Assembly: GCA_904501765.1 (NCBI GenBank)
Contig: CAJGCM010000023.1
Location: 1-21,484 of the forward strand
Direction: 5' to 3'
Source of the DNA: an uncultured Clostridia bacterium
GTDB lineage: Bacteria > Bacillota > Clostridia > Oscillospirales > CAG-272
Length of the DNA stretch: 21,484 nt
The position numbers and the translations under genes were made by a program. The notes under the pieces are model-generated. The model did no database searches. It was not told the origin of the DNA and worked only from the letters and a program-made list of their open reading frames with translations. Positions within the stretch are counted from its first letter, which is position 1, and every line of letters begins with the position of its first letter. This document shows positions 7,421 through 12,570 of this stretch, piece by piece.

Positions 7421-7617
7421 TTAAACGCTTTGCTATATTTCCGGTAAAGGCTCGGGTTGAAGGCGGTATGGATTTCGAATATCGCTGGCTTGAGACTGTC
7501 TATCGCTTACAACATCGTGACTGGCTCTTTGGGATATTTCCTATATGGGAGACCGACACATTTGTTAATGAGCATTATTACGAATTATATCTTAAGAATA
7601 GGAGGAAAACAAAATGA
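7390..7617 (+). CDS. Hypothetical 75-aa aromatic-rich protein
   Basis: 75 residues, basic at both ends and rich in Trp, Tyr and Phe (for example WLFGIFPIWETDTF). Its ATG has a good GAAGGAG site upstream (7376-7382). The 31-base overlap with the preceding gene is long but not unusual here, as 8728 shows the same overlap length. The next gene begins at its stop codon (ATGA). It could be a small adaptor protein; no function can be assigned. Confidence 0.65.
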   Translation: MRWKNHYQRVVKRFAIFPVKARVEGGMDFEYRWLETVYRLQHRDWLFGIFPIWETDTFVNEHYYELYLKNRRKTK

Positions 7618-7862
7618 CAGCTGATCAGTTTCAGAGAGAAGTGATTGATGCTCTCGACTTGCTGAATGCAAGCGATCTCGAGAAGCTGGCTATGGCTAGC
7701 GATTGTCTAGGCAAAGCTGCAGATGCGGAAGAGTTAAATTATGAGGCGACACTTAAATGGGTAGCTATAGGATTGGCCGTTTATGCGAACGGTGTAGGTT
7801 ACAGTCTCGAGACTATATTCCAGATGGCTTTGGACGAATTAGAGAAGGAGTACGGAAAATGA
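7614..7862 (+). CDS. Hypothetical acidic helical protein
   Basis: 82 residues, acidic, predicted all alpha-helical (FQREVIDALDLLNASDLEKL at the start, MALDELEKEYGK at the end). AGGAGG precedes the ATG at 7602-7607. The start overlaps the previous stop by four bases and the end overlaps the next start in the same way. No known domain is evident. Confidence 0.68.
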   Translation: MTADQFQREVIDALDLLNASDLEKLAMASDCLGKAADAEELNYEATLKWVAIGLAVYANGVGYSLETIFQMALDELEKEYGK

Positions 7863-8005
7863 TGAGCATTATATTATTCGCAATCATAGGATCAACGATA
7901 AAAGCCGGTGCTGCGTATTGGATATGCTTCGGTATATTTTGTGCGCTTAAGGTTATATGCGGGATATTGAAACCTGTAATCGAATATATTAAGGAGCACG
8001 CATAA
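7859..8005 (+). CDS. Small membrane protein
   Basis: 48 residues from the ATG at 7859 (a second ATG follows directly). Two hydrophobic stretches (about 3-22 and 23-38) with Gly and Cys form one hairpin or one long membrane span, ending in a charged EYIKEHA tail. The ribosome site GAGAAGGAG lies inside the previous gene. A small phage membrane protein here could be a holin-like or inner-membrane modulator, but no endolysin is next to it, so I do not call it a holin. Confidence 0.65.
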   Translation: MMSIILFAIIGSTIKAGAAYWICFGIFCALKVICGILKPVIEYIKEHA

Positions 8006-8226
8006 TGGCACGAAAACGAGTTTGCTATAACTGTCCGGATAGGAAGCCTACTTGTCATCAGACGTGCGAGAAATACTTGGCGGAGAAGGCCGAGGATGCT
8101 CGTAAGAAAGAAATAGACGACCTTGAACGGGCGGCACTGGGGTATTGCTACGAACGTACAGATAAACGAAGAGCTGGCCGTGCAATGGCTACAATCAAGC
8201 GAAATAGATTTAAAAAGAGAACGTGA
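8005..8226 (+). CDS. Cys-rich basic mini-protein (CYNCP...CHQTCEKY type)
   Basis: 73 residues with a compact N-terminal cysteine knuckle C7-X2-C10-X6-C17-X3-C21, followed by a Lys/Arg/Glu helix and a basic tail (IKRNRFKKRT). The arrangement suggests a small zinc site plus a nucleic-acid- or protein-binding helix. This type of protein recurs in gut Firmicutes phages without known function. AAGGAGCACG precedes the ATG, which shares one base with the previous TAA. Confidence 0.72.
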   Translation: MARKRVCYNCPDRKPTCHQTCEKYLAEKAEDARKKEIDDLERAALGYCYERTDKRRAGRAMATIKRNRFKKRT

Positions 8227-8233
8227 GGTACAT

Positions 8234-8758
8234 ATGCAGAAAAAAATATACATAGTAAATGGTATGGGCGGATGTGGTAAAGATACATTTGCCCAGTTTT
8301 TGACGGAGATTGTTTCGACAATGAAGATATCTTCAGTCGACAAAGTTAAGAGACTCGCTAAATTTTGCGGTTGGGAAGGCGGTAAGACCGAGAAAGATAG
8401 AAAGTTCTTGTCTGATTTGAAATGCTTGACTAGCGAATACAGTGATTTCGCATTCCGAGATATTCGTACTCAGGTTGAGTATTTCAAGATAGTTGATCTG
8501 TACAATGTCTTGTTGATCGATATTCGTGAGCCGGACGAGATAGAGAGAGCTAAGAACGAATTCGGAGCTAAGACAATCTTGATTACGAATGATAGAGTTG
8601 AGCCTATTCTTAGTAATATGGCAGACGCTAACGTATTCGAGTATACATACGACTACATAATCAACAATAGTGGTAGCTTTGAAGATTTCAAGGCTAACAT
8701 TAAGATATTTGCGGAGGCGGAAGAGTTATGTACATCCGAAAACTTGGTAAAAGAATAA
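8234..8758 (+). CDS. P-loop kinase, deoxynucleoside monophosphate kinase-like
   Basis: 174 residues. The N-terminal strand IYIVNG leads into a Walker A of the form GMGGCGKDT (residues 10-18), whose GKDT ending is typical of phage dNMP kinases and related adenylate-kinase-like enzymes. A later LLIDIREPDEIERAK segment has the form of the Walker B and adjacent specificity region. Such an enzyme would phosphorylate nucleotide monophosphates for phage DNA synthesis. The ATG at 8234 follows GTGAGGT and is preferred to the earlier in-frame codon at 8123, which would run deep into the previous gene. The exact substrate cannot be read from sequence. Confidence 0.8.
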   Translation: MQKKIYIVNGMGGCGKDTFAQFLTEIVSTMKISSVDKVKRLAKFCGWEGGKTEKDRKFLSDLKCLTSEYSDFAFRDIRTQVEYFKIVDLYNVLLIDIREPDEIERAKNEFGAKTILITNDRVEPILSNMADANVFEYTYDYIINNSGSFEDFKANIKIFAEAEELCTSENLVKE

Positions 8759-9063
8759 TTGGAGCAGACTTGACTGCCGCTGAAAAAAGAGCCATGGATA
8801 TTGAGATTGGAAAGGCATTTGCTGAATACGATCGAAAGAACACTACGGAGATCGATGCGATAGTGTTATTGCTCGTGGCTAAACATTTTAACGCCGATGC
8901 GGAGAAGCTTAAAGAGGTATATGACGACTTTATATCTCAGATGGATGCTTTGGTGGATCGGTATGAACTTGAAGCTGGGGATAATCCTTGGCTTTGTACA
9001 GAAATATTGAAAGGCATGGGCGTTGACATTGACGCCTGGAGAAGAGAAAGGAATTTAGAATGA
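8728..9063 (+). CDS. Hypothetical helical protein
   Basis: 111 residues, predicted alpha-helical, with a basic start (MYIRKLGKRIIG) and an acidic middle. The ATG lies 31 bases inside the kinase gene and has GGAGGCGGAAGAG before it. It ends four bases into the lipoprotein gene (ATGA). The pattern of charged helices could be an oligomerisation or adaptor module. No family is recognised. Confidence 0.68.
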   Translation: MYIRKLGKRIIGADLTAAEKRAMDIEIGKAFAEYDRKNTTEIDAIVLLLVAKHFNADAEKLKEVYDDFISQMDALVDRYELEAGDNPWLCTEILKGMGVDIDAWRRERNLE

Positions 9064-9482
9064 AAAGATTTATTAATGTGAAAAATTTTATCAAAATATT
9101 GACAGCTGTCGTTTGCATCATTGTGATAGTTATAGCTTCTGCGGGATGCGGCAACTTGTGGACCGAAGCCGATAATGTGAATCATAACCTCACTATACAG
9201 GCTGAGTATTTCGAGTGCATGAGACGAATCACTGTATATAACGCGCGTACAGACCTTATAATTCTTGAGGCGGAAGGATATATGAACGTCAGCAATAATA
9301 CTGCTAACGAGCTCGTAATCACTTGTAAAGTGGGTCCTAACGAGTACAAGAAGAACTATATTTACTTGAATGATTATACGATGTACGTAGTTGAGGATAT
9401 TACGGGCACGAACACCAATCCGTATCATTACAAGTTATATTTCCATACGAATCCCGGCTTTGACATTGAAGTTGTGCCGTAA
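9060..9482 (+). CDS. Phage-encoded lipoprotein
   Basis: 140 residues with a basic N-terminus, a hydrophobic core (about 11-27) and a lipobox ASAG-C30, so it should be lipidated by Lgt and cleaved by signal peptidase II at C30 and anchored on the outer face of the cytoplasmic membrane. The rest is beta-rich, with repeated N-x-T/S patches, and looks like a beta-sandwich. Similar small lipoproteins are common in gut Firmicutes phages; superinfection exclusion or cell-surface modification is the usual guess. It overlaps the preceding gene by four bases. Confidence 0.82.
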   Translation: MKRFINVKNFIKILTAVVCIIVIVIASAGCGNLWTEADNVNHNLTIQAEYFECMRRITVYNARTDLIILEAEGYMNVSNNTANELVITCKVGPNEYKKNYIYLNDYTMYVVEDITGTNTNPYHYKLYFHTNPGFDIEVVP

Positions 9483-9493
9483 GCGAGGCTGGT

Positions 9494-9778
9494 ATGAGTT
9501 TAAGTAAACTTTCGCCGGAATGTGAGAAGTGCGCGTACGTACGCTGGTGTCCGAATAAGCGTATGGTGGCTATGATGGCGTTGCCTGTGCCTAGCCATAC
9601 GATCGACGAGTTAGCTTTGGAAAGGGTTAATAACGCTTATGTGGCTAGACTTCACGCTGAAGAGTTATGTCTTGCGAGACAGAGACCGGATGTTATGGAT
9701 GGCATCATCGAGAATTTGCGTGAGGAACTTGCTAGGTATTACGGGGTTCCGAGATGCTTTTTTGAGGAAACGCGATAA
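9494..9778 (+). CDS. Cys-motif protein (CEKC...C type), last gene of the accessory operon
   Basis: 94 residues. Near the N-terminus lies C10-X2-C13-X5-C19, followed by a long helical, Arg/Glu/Leu-rich remainder containing more cysteines (C68-type and a final CFFEETR). MSLSKLSPECEKC resembles a recurrent phage mini-protein start. The ribosome site AAGCGAGGC is modest. The last codons overlap motif copy 2 of the 26-bp element (CGCGATAA), so the downstream cassette's control site is built into the end of this gene. Confidence 0.72.
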   Translation: MSLSKLSPECEKCAYVRWCPNKRMVAMMALPVPSHTIDELALERVNNAYVARLHAEELCLARQRPDVMDGIIENLREELARYYGVPRCFFEETR

Positions 9779-9796
9779 TTACATGACCTTTAATGA
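9771..9796 (+). promoter_or_regulatory. 26-bp conserved motif, copy 2 (putative phage promoter)
   Basis: CGCGATAATTACA (9771-9783), nine bases, then ATGA (9793-9796). It overlaps the stop of the preceding gene and sits 30 bases before the 57-aa gene. A TATAAT (9802-9807) lies 18 bases past ATTACA, but transcription from it would begin inside the ribosome site. The other copies do not share that hexamer at this distance. Confidence 0.62.
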
Positions 9797-9826
9797 AATA
9801 ATATAATATTAAAGGAGAACTTTATT

Positions 9827-10000
9827 ATGAAAAAGAAAACATATGACACTAGCCGTTCTATGGCGACAGTTATCGATGCATGCGCGAGATTGTATGAACG
9901 ATATCCTGAAAATAAGGATGACGTACATGCGATAATCGGAGCAGTGCTTGGAATAAAACTTGTATCCTGGAACGATGTGAAACATTTATTCGAATCATAA
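9827..10000 (+). CDS. Small 57-aa protein in a self-contained cassette
   Basis: 57 residues beginning MKKKTYDTSRSMATVIDACA, helical, moderately basic at the N-terminus and with no known domain. AAAGGAG at 9811-9817 precedes the ATG, and the 19-base leader through the ATG (AAAGGAGAACTTTATTATG) is identical to the one before the gene at 11145. It is bracketed by motif copy 2 and the terminator at 10027. Cassettes of this design occur at 4100, 11145, 11472 and 11862 too. Function is unknown; an early regulatory or anti-host factor is possible. Confidence 0.75.
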   Translation: MKKKTYDTSRSMATVIDACARLYERYPENKDDVHAIIGAVLGIKLVSWNDVKHLFES

Positions 10001-10026
10001 TATAACTTTTATAAGTGAAAAAAGTG

Positions 10027-10057
10027 GGGCGTTAGATAAACTAGCGCTCTTCTTTTT
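10027..10057 (+). terminator. Rho-independent terminator
   Basis: A 9-bp stem, GGGCGTTAG (10027-10035) with CTAGCGCTC (10041-10049), loop ATAAA and tail TTCTTTTT. It closes the cassette of the 57-aa gene and isolates the operator region downstream. Confidence 0.85.
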
Positions 10058-10187
10058 ATGAAAATTTCTGGTCAACTTTACTAAAGTAAATCTGGCCACG
10101 AACAATTTTGTGACGACGAAAAAATGGGTCTGGTCAAAAAAAGTGGGCTTTTGGTCAATTTTTGAGAAAAAAGTGGGCAGCGATTTT

Positions 10188-10246
10188 TATATACAAAAGT
10201 AATATTTTATATACAAAAGTATATATTCTATATACAAAAGTATATA
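10188..10246. repeat. Three tandem ATATAC-AAAA-GTATAT operator-like palindromes
   Basis: Units begin with TATATAC at 10188, 10208 and 10229, so the spacing is 20 and 21 bases, about two helical turns. The second and third are perfect dyads (ATATAC-AAAA-GTATAT); the first is imperfect. The arrangement resembles triple operators of phage repressors of the XRE/CI type, whose genes lie 180-430 bases downstream. Confidence 0.6.
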
Positions 10247-10339
10247 AAAAAGGCCATTTTTCGAAGATTTTGCGATGAGAAATTAGGCTCTGGTCAAAAA
10301 CCCACTTTTTATTCTTACTTATATATAAAAAGTTAAAAT

Positions 10340-10355
10340 ATATACTATAGTATAT
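10340..10355. promoter_or_regulatory. Fourth ATATAC-TATA-GTATAT palindrome
   Basis: A perfect dyad with the same half-sites as the triplet upstream but a TATA centre, 70 bases before the first XRE gene. It may overlap that gene's promoter and give autorepression. A -10-like TATACT is embedded in it. Confidence 0.5.
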
Positions 10356-10424
10356 ATTTTTAAAAATATATAGAGTTTTTAAGCCGAATTTACTACGGTG
10401 AATTATCATATTTAGGAGGTAAAA

Positions 10425-10658
10425 ATGACTGAATTTAGATGGCTTTACGAGTTTAGTGAAAACCTGCAAAGAGTAATGCACGATGCTGGGTTTACACAAA
10501 AACGACTCGCCATAGAGACAGGCTTATCAGAAGCCGCAATCAGCAATTACATAAACGGAACCAAAATACCGAAGGCTACAACACTCATTAATCTTGCATA
10601 TGCCTTAGAGTGTAGCGTAGATGATTTGATTGACTTCGGTTCCCAGATTGATTTTTAA
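10425..10658 (+). CDS. XRE/HTH_3 transcriptional regulator
   Basis: 77 residues that are essentially one lambda-repressor-like HTH (about 11-67): FTQKRLAIETGLSEAAISNYINGTKIPKAT with the typical TLINLAYALECSVDDLI ending. There is no effector or dimerisation domain, as in small Cro-like proteins. TAGGAGG at 10412 precedes the ATG. It is the first gene after the operator region, which suggests autoregulation through the ATATAC palindromes. The second XRE gene starts 11 bases after its stop. No integrase is seen, so it need not control lysogeny. Confidence 0.9.
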   Translation: MTEFRWLYEFSENLQRVMHDAGFTQKRLAIETGLSEAAISNYINGTKIPKATTLINLAYALECSVDDLIDFGSQIDF

Positions 10659-10669
10659 AAGGAGTACAT

Positions 10670-11065
10670 ATGGTAGAGTATCTTAAACGAAATGCAGAAG
10701 CAAGTTTCCCCTTTTTGATGGACGAAGCAACCGAAGTTGTGGAATGCGGTCCATCCCAGTTATTCATTCGTATGGCAGATGGCAGCGCATATTTGTATGA
10801 CGACTTCGACGGTGCCGCTAGACCACTTCCTCGAGATAGTAGCAACATGACCGAAACAGAATGCCGTAGCGAATTTTCAGCAAGACTTCGTAGACTCATG
10901 CTTATCAAAGGTGTAAGTCAGAACGAGCTTGTTGCAAGAACCGGCATATCTCAAGCGATGATCAGTAGATACATGACTGGTAGGTCCGAACCTGGATTCT
11001 ATAACCTTGACAAGATTGCGAGAGTGTTAGAATGCTCTCTCGAAGAGTTCAGGTATATGGATTGA
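10670..11065 (+). CDS. XRE regulator with an N-terminal phage domain
   Basis: 131 residues. The first ~55 residues form a small beta-rich domain (VECGPSQLFIRMADGSAYLYDDFDGAARPLP) and the rest is an XRE HTH (about 68-128: LMLIKGVSQNELVARTGISQAMISRYMTGRSEP). AAAAGGAG precedes the ATG. It forms a bicistron with the smaller XRE protein and probably binds an operator of its own or competes for the shared one, Cro/CI-style; that is inference. The N-terminal domain may bind a ligand or the partner protein. No peptidase-like C-terminal repressor domain is present. Confidence 0.88.
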   Translation: MVEYLKRNAEASFPFLMDEATEVVECGPSQLFIRMADGSAYLYDDFDGAARPLPRDSSNMTETECRSEFSARLRRLMLIKGVSQNELVARTGISQAMISRYMTGRSEPGFYNLDKIARVLECSLEEFRYMD

Positions 11066-11077
11066 GTATATTTACCT

Positions 11078-11103
11078 CGCATAATTTACAACCCATATTA
11101 TGA
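11078..11103 (+). promoter_or_regulatory. 26-bp conserved motif, copy 3 (putative phage promoter)
   Basis: CGCATAATTTACA (11078-11090), nine bases, then ATGA (11100-11103), beginning 12 bases past the XRE stop codon and 41 bases before the next ATG. No TATAAT-like hexamer lies at the sigma-70 distance from TTTACA. Confidence 0.62.
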
Positions 11104-11144
11104 CCGGAAGGTTAATAACTATATTTTTAAAGGAGAACTTTATT

Positions 11145-11369
11145 ATGGAACAGAAAATGTACACAGAAACGGAATACCAGGAAGCGGTAAAGGAAGCGAT
11201 TAACGTTTACGAGGCCCTTCAGTTGCAAGGAGCTATAAAAGCTACCATTGCGTTGACAGCCGGAACTATTATTGTGTCCACCATTCTTGGTGTCACGGAT
11301 CTTGTTGTGACAAAAATCAAAGCCAAAAGAAATGTGGAACTCGCTAAGAAAATAAACGAGAAAACCTAA
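11145..11369 (+). CDS. Single-span membrane protein in a cassette
   Basis: 74 residues starting at the ATG after AAAGGAGAACTTTATT. A soluble acidic N-terminal helix (1-27) is followed by one membrane segment (about 28-52, with TIALTAGTIIVSTILG) and a basic helical tail (KIKAKRNVELAKKINEKT), consistent with the tail facing the cytoplasm. It has motif copy 3 upstream and a terminator directly after, so it forms its own transcription unit. It could modify the host membrane or anchor a partner protein; no family is recognised. Confidence 0.75.
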   Translation: MEQKMYTETEYQEAVKEAINVYEALQLQGAIKATIALTAGTIIVSTILGVTDLVVTKIKAKRNVELAKKINEKT

Positions 11370-11378
11370 AGGTAAAGG

Positions 11379-11415
11379 AAGGTGTTAAGGAAACTTAGCA
11401 TCTTCTTTTCTTTTT
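11379..11415 (+). terminator. Rho-independent terminator abutting motif copy 4
   Basis: An 11-bp stem, AAGGTGTTAAG (11379-11389) with CTTAGCATCTT (11394-11404), loop GAAA, tail CTTTTCTTTTT. The next conserved motif begins only three bases after the T-tract. Confidence 0.88.
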
Positions 11416-11418
11416 GTT

Positions 11419-11444
11419 CGCATTATTTACATCGTCCTTTATGA
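11419..11444 (+). promoter_or_regulatory. 26-bp conserved motif, copy 4 (putative phage promoter)
   Basis: CGCATTATTTACA (11419-11431), nine bases, then ATGA (11441-11444), immediately downstream of a terminator tail and 27 bases ahead of the HTH gene. This is the only plausible place for that gene's promoter. Confidence 0.68.
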
Positions 11445-11471
11445 AAGAAATTTATATTTTGGAGGATAATT

Positions 11472-11801
11472 ATGGATAAGATTTATACAGTTAAAGAGGT
11501 AGCCAACTTATTAGAAGTTGCGCCATCAACTATACGAACATGGATACATAAAGATAAATTATTCGCAGTAAGACTTGGTGATAAGTTTGCGATAAGCGAA
11601 ACGACATTAATCAATTTCGCATTTCCTAAACCTAAATACGCAAGGGTATTATGCGCGAAAAATCAAAGAATGGTAATCATGTACAGTACGTGGCGAATGG
11701 CTTATGATATGGCACTCATTGTTAAGCAAAATCCTACATTACTTAAAATGGCAATGGACTTTAAAATGAGAAGATTAAAGGAAAAACTTAAAGAGGACTA
11801 A
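11472..11801 (+). CDS. MerR/excisionase-type HTH protein
   Basis: 109 residues. The first ~50 form an HTH_17 (excisionase/MerR-like) domain: YTVKEVANLLEVAPSTIRTWIHKDKLFAVRLGDKFAISETTLINF. The C-terminal half is helical and basic, ending KMRRLKEKLKED. It may be an Xis-like architectural DNA-binding protein or a transcription regulator. With no integrase gene in view, the excisionase role is not supported. GGAGG precedes the ATG, motif copy 4 lies upstream, and a terminator overlaps its stop codon, so it stands alone. Confidence 0.85.
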   Translation: MDKIYTVKEVANLLEVAPSTIRTWIHKDKLFAVRLGDKFAISETTLINFAFPKPKYARVLCAKNQRMVIMYSTWRMAYDMALIVKQNPTLLKMAMDFKMRRLKEKLKED

Positions 11802-11819
11802 CCATCCTCTTTTCTTTTT
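11790..11819 (+). terminator. Rho-independent terminator overlapping a stop codon
   Basis: AAAGAGGA (11790-11797) pairs with TCCTCTTT (11805-11812) over a CTAACCA loop that contains the TAA stop of the HTH gene. The tail is TCTTTTTG. Motif copy 5 starts directly after it. Confidence 0.85.
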
Positions 11820-11820
11820 G

Positions 11821-11846
11821 CGCGATATTTGCACTCTATTTAATGA
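11821..11846 (+). promoter_or_regulatory. 26-bp conserved motif, copy 5 (putative phage promoter)
   Basis: CGCGATATTTGCA (11821-11833), nine bases, then ATGA (11843-11846). The ribosome site AAAGGAGGT starts right at its end, so an RNA carrying that site must begin at or before ATGA. This leaves no room for a separate -10 downstream, and it means the motif itself is the core element. Confidence 0.7.
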
Positions 11847-11861
11847 AAGGAGGTGATAGCC

Positions 11862-12107
11862 ATGCTGTTCATTAAACGCAAGTTTAAGATTGGATGCGAT
11901 ATACACTACAAACAGTCGATAATCAACATATTGGACCGGCACAACGTTGCGCATACTATCGATGGATATCATGAGAGTAAAATCAACGGATATACCTGGA
12001 CCAAAGTGTATTTCGATTGTATCTGTATGGAAAACGAATTGCAAAAATTAATCGAAGACTTAGATAAGCACACAGCTTCAATGGCCCGCGTAACACTTAT
12101 ATATTAA
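11862..12107 (+). CDS. Hypothetical 81-aa protein in a cassette
   Basis: 81 residues from the ATG at 11862. I preferred it to the GTG at 11853, which lies inside the AAAGGAGGTGA ribosome site. Basic at the start (MLFIKRKFKIG), then alternating strands and helices (IHYKQSIINILDRHNVAHTI), with a final helical EDLDKHTASMARVTLIY segment. No catalytic pattern is visible. Its unit is complete: motif copy 5 upstream and the terminator at 12106 overlapping its stop. Confidence 0.75.
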   Translation: MLFIKRKFKIGCDIHYKQSIINILDRHNVAHTIDGYHESKINGYTWTKVYFDCICMENELQKLIEDLDKHTASMARVTLIY

Positions 12108-12136
12108 AGAGAGCTAAACACTCTCTTTTCTTTTTG
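12106..12136 (+). terminator. Rho-independent terminator
   Basis: AAAGAGAG (12106-12113) pairs with CTCTCTTT (12121-12128) over a seven-base loop CTAAACA, followed by TCTTTTTG. Its tail (TTTTCTTTTTG) is identical to those at 11405 and 11810. Confidence 0.85.
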
Positions 12137-12154
12137 CAAACTATTCCAAAAATT

Positions 12155-12180
12155 CGCGAAATTTACATGCCCTTTTATGA
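12155..12180 (+). promoter_or_regulatory. 26-bp conserved motif, copy 6, ahead of the polymerase operon
   Basis: CGCGAAATTTACA (12155-12167), nine bases, then ATGA (12177-12180). The 13-mer is identical to copy 1, including the TTCGCGAA palindrome. It heads the operon of two nucleases and the DFDGD polymerase, so the polymerase gene may be controlled by the site it is proposed to read. Confidence 0.68.
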
Positions 12181-12184
12181 GAGG

Positions 12185-12222
12185 AAGAATAGAATGGCCA
12201 TTACTGGCTCTGACATATTCTT
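12185..12222 (+). promoter_or_regulatory. Leader hairpin, possible attenuator
   Basis: AAGAATA (12185-12191) pairs with TATTCTT (12216-12222), enclosing GGCCA-TTAC-TGGCT. A TTTTGCATTTT stretch follows, giving an interrupted hairpin plus U-run in the untranslated leader of the polymerase operon. It could attenuate or stabilise the transcript. Internal loops make it weaker than the window's other terminators. Confidence 0.4.
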
Positions 12223-12255
12223 TTGCATTTTACAACATAGAAAAGGAGCTCTAAT

Positions 12256-12570
12256 ATGCTAGAAAACAAATTCCAAGCAAAACTCATTAAAGAGATTAAA
12301 GACACCTTTCCTGGTTGCATTGTGATGAAGAATGATTCGAGCTATATTCAAGGAATACCCGATCTTGTCGTTTTACATGAAGACAAGTGGGCGGCCTTAG
12401 AATGCAAAAAAACAGGATCTGCTTCAAAGCGACCAAACCAAGAATACTATGTTGACCGTATGGATAAAATGTCCTTCGCCAAATTCATATACCCCGAAAA
12501 CAAAGATGAAGTGATGAACTCGCTTCACGGATATTTTACGAATGGAGGCGAGACAAACCATGCGATTTAA
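12256..12570 (+). CDS. VRR-NUC-like nuclease
   Basis: 104 residues with the PD-(D/E)XK core of the VRR-NUC/Holliday-junction-resolvase-like family: a basic first helix (FQAKLIKEIKDTFP), GIPDLVVL (about residues 33-40), ALECKK and then a Q in RPNQEYYVDRM, finishing with the FAKFIYP strand. Such enzymes cut branched or flapped DNA in phage recombination and replication. AAAAGGAG precedes the ATG. It is the first gene of an operon whose second gene is another PD-(D/E)XK nuclease and whose third is the RNA-polymerase-like protein. Confidence 0.85.
   Translation: MLENKFQAKLIKEIKDTFPGCIVMKNDSSYIQGIPDLVVLHEDKWAALECKKTGSASKRPNQEYYVDRMDKMSFAKFIYPENKDEVMNSLHGYFTNGGETNHAI

Larger units (their letters stand above)
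10058..10424. promoter_or_regulatory. AT-rich control region with TGGTCA repeats and palindromes
   Basis: A 367-base noncoding stretch before the two XRE regulators. It contains [CT]TGG[TC]CA at 10068, 10092, 10130, 10151 and 10290. Between the first two is the palindrome TTTACT-AA-AGTAAA (10077-10090). AAAAAGTGGG near 10138 and 10169 can pair with CCCACTTTTT at 10301. Four ATATAC-type palindromes are listed separately. It is probably the operator-promoter of the regulator pair, and possibly a replication or switching region. No open frame of note is present. Confidence 0.6.

Noticed and set aside
7859..8005. Holin
   Set aside because: It is a small hydrophobic protein, but no endolysin is adjacent and it is embedded among early accessory genes.
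9802..9807. A perfect TATAAT as a sigma-70 promoter for the 57-aa gene
   Set aside because: A start 6-7 bases downstream would fall inside the ribosome site AAAGGAG, and the hexamer is not conserved at the other five motif copies; the 26-bp motif explains the set better.
10188..10246. A short CRISPR-like array
   Set aside because: Only three units of ~16 bases with almost no spacer, each palindromic; they fit operators, not repeats and spacers.
10384..10410. A seventh copy of the 26-bp motif before the first XRE gene
   Set aside because: GAATTTAC is present, but the CGC start and the N9-ATGA spacing are not, so it is left out of the set.
11472..11801. True excisionase implying lysogeny
   Set aside because: The HTH fits excisionase/MerR, but no integrase or attachment site is visible, so only the DNA-binding call is kept.
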